Shown: piece after piece, positions 33,504 through 43,100 of the stretch
Position numbering within the stretch: position 1 is the first letter of the stretch
Layout of the letters: every line of letters starts with the position of its first letter
NCBI GenBank assembly: GCA_016795285.1
Contig: JAEUIC010000023.1
Location: 143,515 to 207,514, forward strand
DNA: 64,000 nt
Source: Planctomycetota bacterium
Lineage (GTDB): Bacteria; Planctomycetota; B15-G4; SIAN01
Reading direction: 5' to 3'
Translations under genes and position numbers: made by a program
Notes under the pieces: generated by a model
Told to the model about the DNA's origin: nothing
Databases searched by the model: none
What the model saw: only the letters and a program-made list of their open reading frames with translations

Positions 33504-35162
33504 TCACGTCGAGCTGGCCGGCGCCGCCGCCTCGCCGCTCGGGACTGCGGCTCCATTCGCCGAGGCTGCTTCCGCGGCCGGTGCGGCGAAGGACGCGACG
33601 ATCGCGGCGAGCTCGTCGTCGGAGAGGAGCTTCCGCGAGCCCTTCGCCTTGGCGAGGATCGCGTCGACCAGCGCGTCGCTCTTCGCGTGGCCGCGCTGCT
33701 CGAGCCAGAACTCGACGTTCGACTTGCCGCTCATCGGGCCGATGGCGATCTTCTGCGCGAGGCCGAAGAGGTCGCTCGGCACGCCCGAGTAGACGCGGTT
33801 GGCGAGCCACGTGTCGCCCTTCTTCAGCGCCTTGATGACCGCGCTGGCGTGGACGCCGGTGCCCGTCTCGAAGGCGTCCTTGCCGAAGACGGGGTAGTTG
33901 TAGGGGATCTGCACGTCGACCGCCTCGGCGACGCGCGCGCAGTACTCGCCGAGACGCGACAGGTCGTTGTCGATCCAGCCCATCAGCTTCAGGTTGACCA
34001 GCAGCAGGTCGAGCGGCGTGTTGCCGGCGCGCTCGCCGATGCCGAGCCCGCAGCCGTGGACGCGATCGGCGCCCGCCTCGAACGCGGCGATCGAGTTCAT
34101 CAGTCCGAGCCCGCGGTCCATGTGGCCGTGCCACTCGACCTTCGCCTTCGACTTCTTGCGCCGCACGAGGTCGTGGACGAACGCCAGCAGCCGCTTCACG
34201 CCGCTCGGCGTCACGTGGCCGCAGGTGTCGCAGACGATGAGGCGCTCGGCGCCGTAGTCGAGCGCGAGGCCGTAGAGCCGCTCGATCGTCTCGGGCCGCG
34301 CGCGCGTCGTGTCCTCGGTCACGTAGAGGATCGGGATCCCTTCCTTCTTCGCGAACGCGAGGGCCTCTTCCGACGCCTTCAGCATCTTGTCGAGCGTCCA
34401 ATCCTCGGCGTACTGCCGGATCGCGCTCGAGCCGATGAACATCGAGACGGCGAGGCGATGGCCGACGCGCTGCTGGATCTCGGCGACCGGCGCGATGTCG
34501 CGCACGACGGTGCGCGCCGCGCAGTTCGGCTCGATCGGCAGCTGCTCGTCCTTGATGACGCGCAGCAGCTGCTCGACGTGCTGGTTCACGACGCCGCCTG
34601 CGCCCGGCAGGCCGATGTCGACCGCGTCGATGCCGAGCGCCACCATCAGCCGCAGGATCGCGATCTTCTTGTCGATCGACGGATCGGTGACCGACGGGCA
34701 CTGCAGACCGTCGCGCAGCGTCTCGTCGACGAACCCGAGCTTGCCCGCCGGCCGCGCGCCGTCGGCGTTCCAGTCGTGGATGAGGTCGGCGCCTTCCTTC
34801 GACGGCACGAGATCGGAAGGGAGCGCGGCGACGCGGGGAGGAGTCGCGCACGGCGCGGCAGAGCGAGCAGCGGGACGCTTCGCGACGGGCTTGCGGGGAG
34901 CCTTCGCGATCGGCTTCGCGGCGGCCTTCGCGGGAGTCTTCGCGGGAGTCTTCGCGATCGGCTTCGCGGTGCGCGTGGTGGGTGCTTCGGCGGCCGGCTT
35001 CGCGGCGGCCTTCGCGGCCTTCTTGCTCGCCCGCGGCTTGGCGGCAGGCGGCGCCTTCGCGGGCCGCTTGGCCGGGGAGTTCGCGGCGCGCTTTGCAGGA
35101 GCCTTGGCGGCGGGGCGCGCGGTCGCCTTCGCGGCGGCGCGGCGGTTCTTCGACGTCTTCAT
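33504..35162 (-). CDS. LeuA-like synthase (2-isopropylmalate/homocitrate synthase family) with histone-H1-like N-terminal tail
   Basis: A 552-residue protein. Residues 1 to about 105 are almost entirely Lys, Ala, Pro and Arg in H1-like motifs (KRPAKAPPAAKPRASKKA). From about 130 a DRE-TIM metallolyase domain begins: VDETLRDGLQ, DIGLPGAGG, CDTCGHVTPSG, EWHGHMDRGLGLMNS (metal-binding HxH), GLGIGERAGNTPLDLL and GKDAFETGTGVHASA. The family condenses acetyl-CoA with 2-oxo acids; which 2-oxo acid is used cannot be read. The allosteric LeuA dimer domain is absent; the C terminus is short and Ala-rich. Lys codons (AAG) throughout the tail are not expected from a chance frame in this DNA, so the tail looks genuinely coded. 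No other leu genes are adjacent. Confidence 0.85.
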   Translation of the reverse strand: MKTSKNRRAAAKATARPAAKAPAKRAANSPAKRPAKAPPAAKPRASKKAAKAAAKPAAEAPTTRTAKPIAKTPAKTPAKAAAKPIAKAPRKPVAKRPAARSAAPCATPPRVAALPSDLVPSKEGADLIHDWNADGARPAGKLGFVDETLRDGLQCPSVTDPSIDKKIAILRLMVALGIDAVDIGLPGAGGVVNQHVEQLLRVIKDEQLPIEPNCAARTVVRDIAPVAEIQQRVGHRLAVSMFIGSSAIRQYAEDWTLDKMLKASEEALAFAKKEGIPILYVTEDTTRARPETIERLYGLALDYGAERLIVCDTCGHVTPSGVKRLLAFVHDLVRRKKSKAKVEWHGHMDRGLGLMNSIAAFEAGADRVHGCGLGIGERAGNTPLDLLLVNLKLMGWIDNDLSRLGEYCARVAEAVDVQIPYNYPVFGKDAFETGTGVHASAVIKALKKGDTWLANRVYSGVPSDLFGLAQKIAIGPMSGKSNVEFWLEQRGHAKSDALVDAILAKAKGSRKLLSDDELAAIVASFAAPAAEAASANGAAVPSGEAAAPASST

Positions 35163-35344
35163 CGTGCGGTGGGTCGTCTCGGTTCAGCGGTCGGGGAAGG
35201 GCGCGTCGCAGCGTCGCGCCGACCGCTCGACAGTAGCGCGCTCCCGCGAGCCGTGCAGTCGCGCGGCCGCAGCGCAGCAGCTCGCCGCCGCCGCGTGCCG
35301 TCTGGCGCCTGCCGCCCCTCTCCGCTCGACCGCGTCGCCCCCGA

Positions 35345-37186
35345 TCACCTCACCGTCGCGCACGCGAACCGCGCCGCGAGCGTCCCCGCGGCCGCGTCCC
35401 AGGCGCCGACCCCCGAGACCTCGAGCAGCGACTGGCCGTTGCGCAGTGCGTCGGCGACGCCGTTCGACCAGCTTGCGAAGGTCGAATGCACCGCCAGCCG
35501 GCCGCTGCTGCGGTCGCGCAGCAGGTAGACGGTGGCCGGGTCGCCCGGCACGAGCGTCGGGAGCGGGCTGGTGGGGAGCGGCTCGAGGCCGACGAAGCCG
35601 CGGTCGAGCAGCGCCACTTCGAGCGGCCCCTTGCTGCCGCTGATCGAGAGCGTGGCGGCGTCGGCGGTGAAGCTCGGCGTCACGGTGAAGCCGCCGATCC
35701 GATCGATCACCAGCAGCAGCGTGTGGCCGTCGCGGTTCACCAGCGCGTCGGCGACGAAGTCGGGGCCGGCGGCGTCGACGGCGGCGAAGTAGCCGCGCGC
35801 TTCGACCGCGGTGCCGAGGTCGATGGCGAGCGGATCGGCCAGCGTGCCGACGTCGAGCTGCAGGTCGTCGGGATCGGGCGGCGTCGTGCCCGCGTCGCCC
35901 CATGCGAACGCCGCTTCGCCGCGCAGCCCGATGCGCGACAGCTCGAGTGCGAGCGTGTCGCCGGCCGGCGCGCCGTTGGCCCAGCCGAGCAGGCGCGTCG
36001 GCTGCGCGCGCACGACGCCGCTGGTGGCATCGAGCGCCGTGCCGACGAGCGACCCGTAGCAGCGCACGAGCTGCCCGATGTTGAGATCGTCGCTGTCGTA
36101 GGCGGCGAGGTCGGCACGCCGCACGACGGCGGTCGTGGCGTGGCCCACGGCGACGGTGAAGAGCGTGTTGAACTGGAAGGTCGCGTGGCCGGCGTCCTGC
36201 GAGTGGCCCAGCACGAGGAGCGTCGCATCGCTGCCCGCGCCGCCGCTGCGGCCGACCACGTGCCCCTCGACGACATCGTCGCCGCCGTTCCAGGTGCCGC
36301 GCCCCGCCTCGAGGTAAGTGACATCGAGCAGCGGTGCCGTCCGATCGAGCGCGCCATACGCCTGCACCCACGTGCCCGCCGGCTGCGCCGCCAGCGCCGC
36401 GACGCCGGCCGCGCCGAGCGCCGCAGCGCCGTCGATCTGGAAGAGCGTCGCGACGTCGAACTGCAGCGTTGCCGTCGTGACCGGAGTGCCGGCGAGCGTC
36501 CTCACGTCGATCACCGCCGTGCTCGCCACGGTGTCGACCGCGACCAGCGTCCCGGGCGCCACCAGCTCGCGCGGCTGCGCCGGATCGAAGCGCACCACGA
36601 TGGTCGGCTGCACGGTCACTTCGTTCGCCGCGGCGTCGACCGACAGCGACGCGTCGAGATCGAAGTCGAGCTCCAGCACGGCGCGCCGCCCGCCGACCGC
36701 GTCGATCGGCGCGCCCGCCAGCGAGAGCGGCAGCGTGACGGTGCCGGCGAGCGGATCGCCCTCGGGATCGAGCAGCGCGGCGGGGGTCGTTTCGCCGACC
36801 AGCACGCAGCGCGCGCCGACGAAGTCGAACTCGAGCTCGGCAGCGACGTAGCGGCCGGCCGGCACGTCGACCAGGTCGACCAGCTGCGAGAGCTCCTGCA
36901 GCGTCACCAGGTCGACGTCGACCGGCTCGCGCAGCACGCTCACCACGCCGCCGCCGCGCCGCGTGAGGCGGATCGACTCGAGCGCGACCTCGAACGAAGC
37001 GATCTCGTCCGAGGCGGCGTCGGTCCACGCGATGGCGAGCGTGGTCGTGCCGCCCGCGGAACCGCTGCCGCTGCCGCCGCAGCCGCTCTGCAGGAGGCAC
37101 GGGACGAGGCCGAGGAAGAGCGGCAGCGTGACGAGCCGTGCGGTCGACGCGGCCGCAGCGAACGAGCGAGATGGGGCGAGGCGCAT
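35345..37186 (-). CDS. Lipoprotein with DUF4382-like domain
   Basis: A 613-residue exported protein. The signal peptide ends in LLQSGC (lipobox, Cys at about 36), followed by a Gly/Ser linker. Residues about 48-190 match DUF4382: TTLAIAWTDAASDEIASFEV, VDLVTLQELSQLVDL, VPAGRYVAAELEFD. The remaining 400 residues contain several beta-rich segments with OB-like repeats (VEGHVVGR, VRCYGSLVG, VEARGYFAAV). It probably sits in the outer membrane or at the cell surface; its ligand is unknown. It is divergent from the ECF sigma gene at 37303 (116-base gap). Confidence 0.8.
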   Translation of the reverse strand: MRLAPSRSFAAAASTARLVTLPLFLGLVPCLLQSGCGGSGSGSAGGTTTLAIAWTDAASDEIASFEVALESIRLTRRGGGVVSVLREPVDVDLVTLQELSQLVDLVDVPAGRYVAAELEFDFVGARCVLVGETTPAALLDPEGDPLAGTVTLPLSLAGAPIDAVGGRRAVLELDFDLDASLSVDAAANEVTVQPTIVVRFDPAQPRELVAPGTLVAVDTVASTAVIDVRTLAGTPVTTATLQFDVATLFQIDGAAALGAAGVAALAAQPAGTWVQAYGALDRTAPLLDVTYLEAGRGTWNGGDDVVEGHVVGRSGGAGSDATLLVLGHSQDAGHATFQFNTLFTVAVGHATTAVVRRADLAAYDSDDLNIGQLVRCYGSLVGTALDATSGVVRAQPTRLLGWANGAPAGDTLALELSRIGLRGEAAFAWGDAGTTPPDPDDLQLDVGTLADPLAIDLGTAVEARGYFAAVDAAGPDFVADALVNRDGHTLLLVIDRIGGFTVTPSFTADAATLSISGSKGPLEVALLDRGFVGLEPLPTSPLPTLVPGDPATVYLLRDRSSGRLAVHSTFASWSNGVADALRNGQSLLEVSGVGAWDAAAGTLAARFACATVR

Positions 37187-37302
37187 GGCAGCTCCGTTGC
37201 GGATCCGAGTGAGTCCGCCGCGAAACGCGCGACGGGTCGGCTGCTCGAACCCGCGTGGCGACGAGGGGTTTCGCGCGTCGGCGCACGGCTACCATCGCGC
37301 CG

Positions 37303-37926
37303 ATGGTCGAGCGACCGGCAAACGATGCGGATGAGTTGACGCGAACGGCGGAGCTGGTGGCTCGCAGCCAGTCCGGCGACACGGCCGCCTTCGCCGAATT
37401 GATGGAGCGCTTCGGCCCGCGCCTCTCCGCCTTCCTCCACTCGCGTCTCCCGCCGGTGCGGCGCGCGCTGAACGACACCGACGACGCGCTGCAGGAGATC
37501 CGCCTCAAGGTGTGGCAAGCGCTGCCGAAGTTCGAGTCGCGTGGCATCGGCTCGTTCTGGTGGTTCCTGCGCCAAGTCGCCCGCAACCGCGTCACCGACG
37601 AGTGGCGCAAGGCCGCGCGCCAAGACGCGATGGCGCCGGCGATCGGGGCGGTCGGCGCCGACTCGACCGGGCGGCCGCCCGAGCCGATCGATCCGGCGGC
37701 GACGCCGCAGGGCGCGGCGATCAGCGCCGAGGAGCAGGAGCTGTTCGAGGAGGCACTCGCGAGCGTTCCTGATCCGGCGCGTCGCGCGGTGGTGCTGCGG
37801 CTCGAGCTCGGGCTCGACTACGGCGACATCGCGCGCGACGTCGGATACCCCTCGCCGGACGCGGCGCGCGTCGCGATCCGGCGGGCGTTGGTGAAGGTCG
37901 CGCAGGAGATCGCCGCCCGTGGTTGA
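37303..37926 (+). CDS. ECF-type RNA polymerase sigma factor
   Basis: A 207-residue sigma factor. Region 2 begins SGDTAAFAELMERFGPRLSAF, with the core-binding and -10 recognition block NDTDDALQEIRLKVWQALPKF and GSFWWFLRQVARNRVTDEWR. Region 4 has VPDPARRAVVLRLELGLDYGDIARDVGYPSPDAARVAIRRAL. No ribosome site is obvious before the ATG at 37303; the frame is open to 37255, but those residues look non-coding. The gene overlaps the kinase gene by eight bases, so the sigma factor and the kinase are made from one message. Confidence 0.87.
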   Translation: MVERPANDADELTRTAELVARSQSGDTAAFAELMERFGPRLSAFLHSRLPPVRRALNDTDDALQEIRLKVWQALPKFESRGIGSFWWFLRQVARNRVTDEWRKAARQDAMAPAIGAVGADSTGRPPEPIDPAATPQGAAISAEEQELFEEALASVPDPARRAVVLRLELGLDYGDIARDVGYPSPDAARVAIRRALVKVAQEIAARG

Positions 37927-39823
37927 GGACCCGCTCGAGCAGCTAGCCGGCCGCCTCGCCGATCGCGAGCCGCTGCGCATCGACGAACTCCTCGGCGATC
38001 CGCGCCTCGAGCCGGGGCAGCGGCGCGCGCTCGGTCTCCTGGCGCGGATGAGCGCCGCGCTGCAGGCGAGCGACCCGCCGCTCTCGCCCGGCCTCGCTCC
38101 GCTCGAGCCCGAGGCGGGCGACACCGCGAATGGCGCCGCGAATGGCGCGGCGAGCGGCGCCGCGACCGAGACGGCCGCCGGCTACGAGCTGCTCGAGGAG
38201 CTTGGCCGCGGCAGCTTCGGCGTGGTCTGGCGCGCGCGCGAGCGGCTGCTGCAGCGCGAGGTGGCGCTCAAGGTGATCCGCCGCGACGAGTCGGACCCCG
38301 CCAGCGCCGCCGAGCAGGCGGAGGCGCGCGCGCGCTTCGTGCGCGAGGCGCGGATCCTCGCGTCGCTCGACCACCCGAACATCGTGCGCATCTGGGCGGT
38401 CGAGCAGGTCGGCGAGGAGCTGCACCTCGCGCTCGAGCTGCTGCACGGCATGACGCTGCACGACTTGGCGAAGGAGCGCGGGCCGCTCTCGGCCGACGAA
38501 GCGGCGTCGATCGGGCTCCACCTCTGCCGCGCGCTCGCCGCGGTGCACGGCAAGGGGCTGGTCCATCGCGACGTGAAGCCGGCCAACGTGATGCGCGTCG
38601 AGGGCGGTCGCATCGTCCTGCTCGACTTCGGCGTCACCGAGGCGCCGCGTCCGGCGGAGCCACAGCGTGCGCTCGGCGGCACTCCGCTCTACATGCCGCC
38701 CGAAGTGGCGCTCGACGGCGTCGAGCCGACCCCGCCGTGCGACCTCTACGCCCTCGGCGTCACGCTCTACTGGCTGGTGAGTCGTCGCCATCCCTACGAG
38801 GCGTCCGAGCGCGAGGGGCTGTGGGAGCGGATGGACGCGGCCCCGACGCCGCTGCGCACCCATCGTCCCGACCTGCCGGCGTCCTACGTCGCGGTCGTGG
38901 AGCGGGCGATCGCGCGCGATCCGACGCGCCGGTTCCAGTCGGCGGGCGAGCTGGAGCTGGCGCTGCTGGCGTGCGAGGCCGAGGGGGCGCGACAGCTCGC
39001 CGCCGTCCGCGAGCTCGGCGTCACGCGGCGTCGCGCGCTGCAGCTGCTGGTCGCGGCGAGCGTCGTGATCGCGGCGACTTGGTTCCTGGCCGACGCGCTC
39101 GTGCCGCCCGCGCCGCCGCCCGCCGCGCCGCCGTTGGTGGCGGAGTGCGCCTTCGTGCTGCGCGGCCGCGACGGCAAGGAGCGGCGCGTCGAGCGCAGCG
39201 CCGCGATCGACGAGCAGGACCAACTCTTCGTCGAGCTGCACGCCGATCGGCCCAACCACGTCTACGTCTTCGAGGAGGACCTCACGGGCGCGGTCTGGAA
39301 GCTGCAGCCGGCGTGGCGCGAGCCGACGCCGAACGGCCCGACCAGCGAGCGGGCGGCCGGCGCGGCGCGGCTCCTCCTCGCCGGCCACGAGAACCCGATC
39401 CCCGCCTGCCCGATGGGCGAGCCGTTCACCTTCCCGACGCCGGGCGAGCGCGGCTACGCCTTCACCTGCGTGGAGGGCGGCGCGGACGCGCTGCTGGTGA
39501 TCCAGTCGAGTCGAGCGATCGCGGCGGCGGAGGCGCTGCTCGAGCGCGCGCCGCCGGTCGACGGCCTCGATCCCGCCGCGCCCGAACGCCCCGGCCGCCG
39601 CGCCCCGACGCGCAGCGCGAAACGCGCGGCCCACGCGGCTCCGACGGTCGCTGCCCCTTCGTTGGCGAGCTTCCCGACGCTCCATGGACTGGTGCGTGCG
39701 ATCGAGGCGGAGCTGGCCGCGCAGCGGGAGGCGCCGGCGGCGTCGAACGGCCCGCCACCGCTCGAAGCGAAGGTCTCGGTCGTGGTGCTCTCGCATCGGA
39801 CGGGCACGACGACGGGGGAGTAG
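37919..39823 (+). CDS. Transmembrane Ser/Thr protein kinase with C-terminal DUF4384-like domain
   Basis: A 634-residue protein starting at GTG, with AGGAG ten bases upstream. The N-terminal 85 residues contain a helical leader and an Ala/Asn-rich linker. The kinase domain is at about 89-345: GRGSFGVVWRA, VALKVIRRDE, HRDVKPANVM, LLDFGVTEA and GTPLYMPPEV. All catalytic residues are present. A membrane helix follows (ALQLLVAASVVIAATWFLADAL, about 378-399). The exported part begins AECAFVLRGRDGKERRV and contains DQLFVELHADRPNHVYVFEED, a pattern like the DUF4384 domain. The kinase thus links an outside signal to an inside response and precedes the CHAT protease gene. Confidence 0.88.
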   Translation: MVEDPLEQLAGRLADREPLRIDELLGDPRLEPGQRRALGLLARMSAALQASDPPLSPGLAPLEPEAGDTANGAANGAASGAATETAAGYELLEELGRGSFGVVWRARERLLQREVALKVIRRDESDPASAAEQAEARARFVREARILASLDHPNIVRIWAVEQVGEELHLALELLHGMTLHDLAKERGPLSADEAASIGLHLCRALAAVHGKGLVHRDVKPANVMRVEGGRIVLLDFGVTEAPRPAEPQRALGGTPLYMPPEVALDGVEPTPPCDLYALGVTLYWLVSRRHPYEASEREGLWERMDAAPTPLRTHRPDLPASYVAVVERAIARDPTRRFQSAGELELALLACEAEGARQLAAVRELGVTRRRALQLLVAASVVIAATWFLADALVPPAPPPAAPPLVAECAFVLRGRDGKERRVERSAAIDEQDQLFVELHADRPNHVYVFEEDLTGAVWKLQPAWREPTPNGPTSERAAGAARLLLAGHENPIPACPMGEPFTFPTPGERGYAFTCVEGGADALLVIQSSRAIAAAEALLERAPPVDGLDPAAPERPGRRAPTRSAKRAAHAAPTVAAPSLASFPTLHGLVRAIEAELAAQREAPAASNGPPPLEAKVSVVVLSHRTGTTTGE

Positions 39824-39840
39824 GCGCGAAGGGGGTCGGG

Positions 39841-40062
39841 ATGCGCTTCATCACGTGGATCGCGAGCGTCGCCGTCGCGTGGTCGGGCAACGATCCGCCC
39901 GCGCTCGTCGTGGGGGAGGTGGCGCGCGGCGAAGCGGCCCCGGTGCGCGGCGTGGCGCAGCTCTTCGAGGCGCCGGAGCGAGCCAGCGTCGTCGAGCTGC
40001 GCGTCGTTCCGGGCGAGCCGGCGACGTGGGGCGCGTTCGTGCTGACGGGGGAGTGGGAGTGA
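39841..40062 (+). CDS. 73-residue mini-ORF ending in a CHAT-like tail
   Basis: The protein starts MRFITWIASVAVAWSG, which resembles a short signal sequence, and ends PATWGAFVLTGEWE. The last 14 residues equal the terminus of the CHAT protease (PATWGAFVLTGEWD) except for the final residue, and the DNA of this part is an exact 42-base repeat. CHAT proteins typically end in W-x-AFVLxGxW, so the ORF is probably the fusion remnant of a longer protein that lost its middle. It lies 17 bases after the kinase stop and in the same orientation. Whether it is translated is unknown. Confidence 0.5.
   Translation: MRFITWIASVAVAWSGNDPPALVVGEVARGEAAPVRGVAQLFEAPERASVVELRVVPGEPATWGAFVLTGEWE
40017..40058 (+). 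repeat. 42-bp direct repeat, copy 1 (in mini-ORF)
   Basis: Identical to 43601-43642. Both copies are in the same codon phase and encode the same CHAT-terminal peptide. Recombination between them would remove about 3.6 kb containing nearly all of the CHAT gene while keeping the reading frame. Confidence 0.95.
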
Positions 40063-40124
40063 CGGGCAGACACGCGGGGAGGTGGGTGCCAAGATCCCCG
40101 GCATTCCGCACGAAGGCGCCACCG

Positions 40125-43100
40125 ATGTCGAGCAGCATCCAGAGTTCGGTCGTCGTCCTGGCGCTCGCCGTTTCGCAGGCGGTCGAGACGCGGTCGGTCG
40201 GGCTCGACGACGTCCGACCCGGCACGATCGACGCGACCTCGCCGATCGTGCGAACCGCGGCGCTCGACGCGATGGCCGCTGCCGTGCCGGTCCGCGGTGC
40301 GCGATTCCGTGTCGATCTGCGGCGGCGCCCGGCGGCAGCGCCTGAAGCGGCGGACCGGCCGATCACCCTCGAGCTGCGCTCCTGGTGGTTCGACGCCTAC
40401 TTGGTCGCGCGCGACGCTGCGACCGGCGGCGTGATCGCCGAGGACGACGACGGCCTCATCGCGACGCACGCCCGCATCGTGCTCCCGGCCGATGCGGCGG
40501 TGGCGTACCCGAAGGGGTTGCTCGTCGAGGCGTGCGCCTTGCACGGCGACGTCGGCGACTTCGAGCTGCGCGTGCTGGACGGTGCACCGCCCGCGCTCGA
40601 CGACGCGGCGCGAGCCGAGCTCGAGATCGAGGACGCGCAGGCCGCCGTCCGCGTCCATGAGGCGGCGACAGGCGTCGAGTCGCCGGCGCTGGCCGGCGCT
40701 CTCGCCCGCCTGGGGTTCCAGTGCTGGAAGCGCGGGCGCTTCGCCGAGGCGGAGGCGCTCTACCGGCGGGAGCTCGCGTTGCGCGAGCGCCTCTCGGGCG
40801 TCGAGAGCGGCGTCGCCGGGACCGCTTGCTTCAACCTCGCGGCGCAGCTCGAAGCGCAGGAGCGCTTCGAGGAGGCCGCGCAGCAGTGCGAGCGGGCGGT
40901 CGCGATCGCCGAGCGGCCGCCCGTGGCCGACGCGCCGACGCTCGTGCTCCGGCTCGAGACGCTCTCCCGTCTGCGCTCGCGGCAGGGCGATGTGGAGCGG
41001 GCGTGGCCGCCGCGCGAGCGGGCGCTCGCGGTGCTGGAGGAGGCGCTCGGCCCCGACCACCCGCGGGTCGCGGCCGCCTGCAACGATCTCGCGGCGGCGC
41101 TCGACGCGGCCGGACGGTTCGATCGCGTCGCGTCCCTCTACGCTCGCGCGCTCGCGCTCCTCGAACGGGCGCCGGAGACCGACCCCGACACGCGCTTCGC
41201 GGTGAACCACAACTTCGGCGTCTGCTGCTTCCGCCTCGGCCGCCTGGAGGAGGCGCGCGCCGCCTTCGAGCGCAACATCGCGAGCGAGGAGCGGCACGCC
41301 AGTCCGCCTTCGCCGCGGCTCGCGATGAGCCTCCAGAACCTCGCCTGCGTGCTCCATGAGCAGGGGCGCGACGAGGAAGCGCTGACGGTGGCGCAGCGCG
41401 TCCTCGCGATCGACGAGCAGCTGCGCGGAGGCGGCGAGCCGCAGGACGGCTACCTCCTGCACCTGCTGGGCTCCGCGAACTTCGGCCTCGGGAACTACGC
41501 CGAGGCGCGCGACTGGTTCGATCGGGCGATCCGGCTCGAGGAGAGCCATCTTCCTGGCAGCGCGGGCGCGCTGGCGACGTGGCTCTCGAACAGCGCCGCG
41601 GCGTGCCGGAGCCTGGGCGACGTCGCCGAGGCGCGCCGCCGCTACGAGCGCGCGCTCGAGATCCAGCAGCGGCTCTTCCGTCCGCTCCATCCCGACCTGC
41701 TGATCACGCGCTTCGACCTCGCGCTGGTCGATTCCGCGCCGGTCGACGTCGCCGCGCACCGCCTGCAGATCGAGTCGCTGCTGGCCGACATGGTCGCGAC
41801 GTTCGGGCCCACCCATCCGCAGACGATCGGCAGCCGCGGCGAGTGGAGCGTGGCGCTCGCTCGCGCTGGCGAGGTCGATGCCGCCGCGGCGCAGGCGCGG
41901 CTCGCGCTCGACGCGAGCTTCGCCTACCTCGCGGCCGAAGCGGTCCGCGCGCCCGAGTCGGCGGTGCGCGACCTCGCGGCGGGGAGCTTCGATGCGCTCG
42001 AGCGCTGGTTGCGCTTCGTGCCGAGCGACGAGCGTGCGACGGACGACTGCCTCGCCGCCGTCCTCTTCGGCCGCTCCGCGGGCTTCGCGGCGCTGCGGAC
42101 CCGGCGGCGCGCGCTGGTCGAGAGCGGCACGGCAGAGCTTCGCGACCTGCAGTCTCGGCTGCTCGAGGCGCGCGCCGAGCTGGCGCGCCACTTCGCGCAG
42201 CCGGCGAGCGGTGATCCAGCGGGCGACGAGCGGCGCGCAGGCGAGCTGCGTCAGGAACGCGAACGGCTGGAGCGCGCGGTGGCAGCGGCGCTCGTGGCGA
42301 TGCCGTCGGGGCACCCGGTCACGATCGATCAGGTGCGCGCCGCGTTGCCGAACGGGGCGGCGCTCGTCACGATCGTCGAGTGCCCCGGTGCGCCGCGCTC
42401 GCGCTGGGCCGCGGAGGGAGGCGGCGCCTCGATCGTCGCTGCGGGGGAGCGGCGCATCGCAGCGTGGGTGATGCGCCAGGACGACGCCGCGACGCTCGCC
42501 GTCGATCTCGGGCCGGCGGACGAGCTCGACTCGGCTGCTCGCGCCTACCTCGACTCGGTTGGCGTCGCGGCCCGCGGCGCCGCAGCTGTCGTAGCGACCG
42601 AGCCGCGCCAGGCGGTCGCGGCGCGGCTCTTCAAGCGCCTCTGGGCGCCGCTCGCTCCTGCGATCGGCGACGCGCCGCTCGTCCTGCTCGCGCTCGACGG
42701 CGCCTTGGCGCAGCTGCCGTTCGGGCTGATCGAGGACGGGAACGGGCGTCATCTCCTCGAGCGGCACGCGTTCGTCGCGCTCGATGACATCCAGGAGTTC
42801 GTCCGGACGCGGGGTGGAGCGAACGCGGCCACGCCGGTCGCTGCGCCGAGCCGCGCGCCGCCGGCGCTGCTCGCCGTCGGAGCGGTCGACTACGACGCCG
42901 AGCTGGCCGATGCCGGCTCCGTCACCCGCGGGGTCGGCGAGGCGGCGGCGTCCGGAGCCTCGCGCAGCCGCCTTGCGACCGCATGGAATCCGCTCTCCGA
43001 GACGCGACGCGAGGTCGACGGCATCGCCGCGACGCACCAGCGCCGCTTCCGCGACGGCACCCGCGCGACGCTCGTCGACGAGGAGGCGACCGAATCGCGT

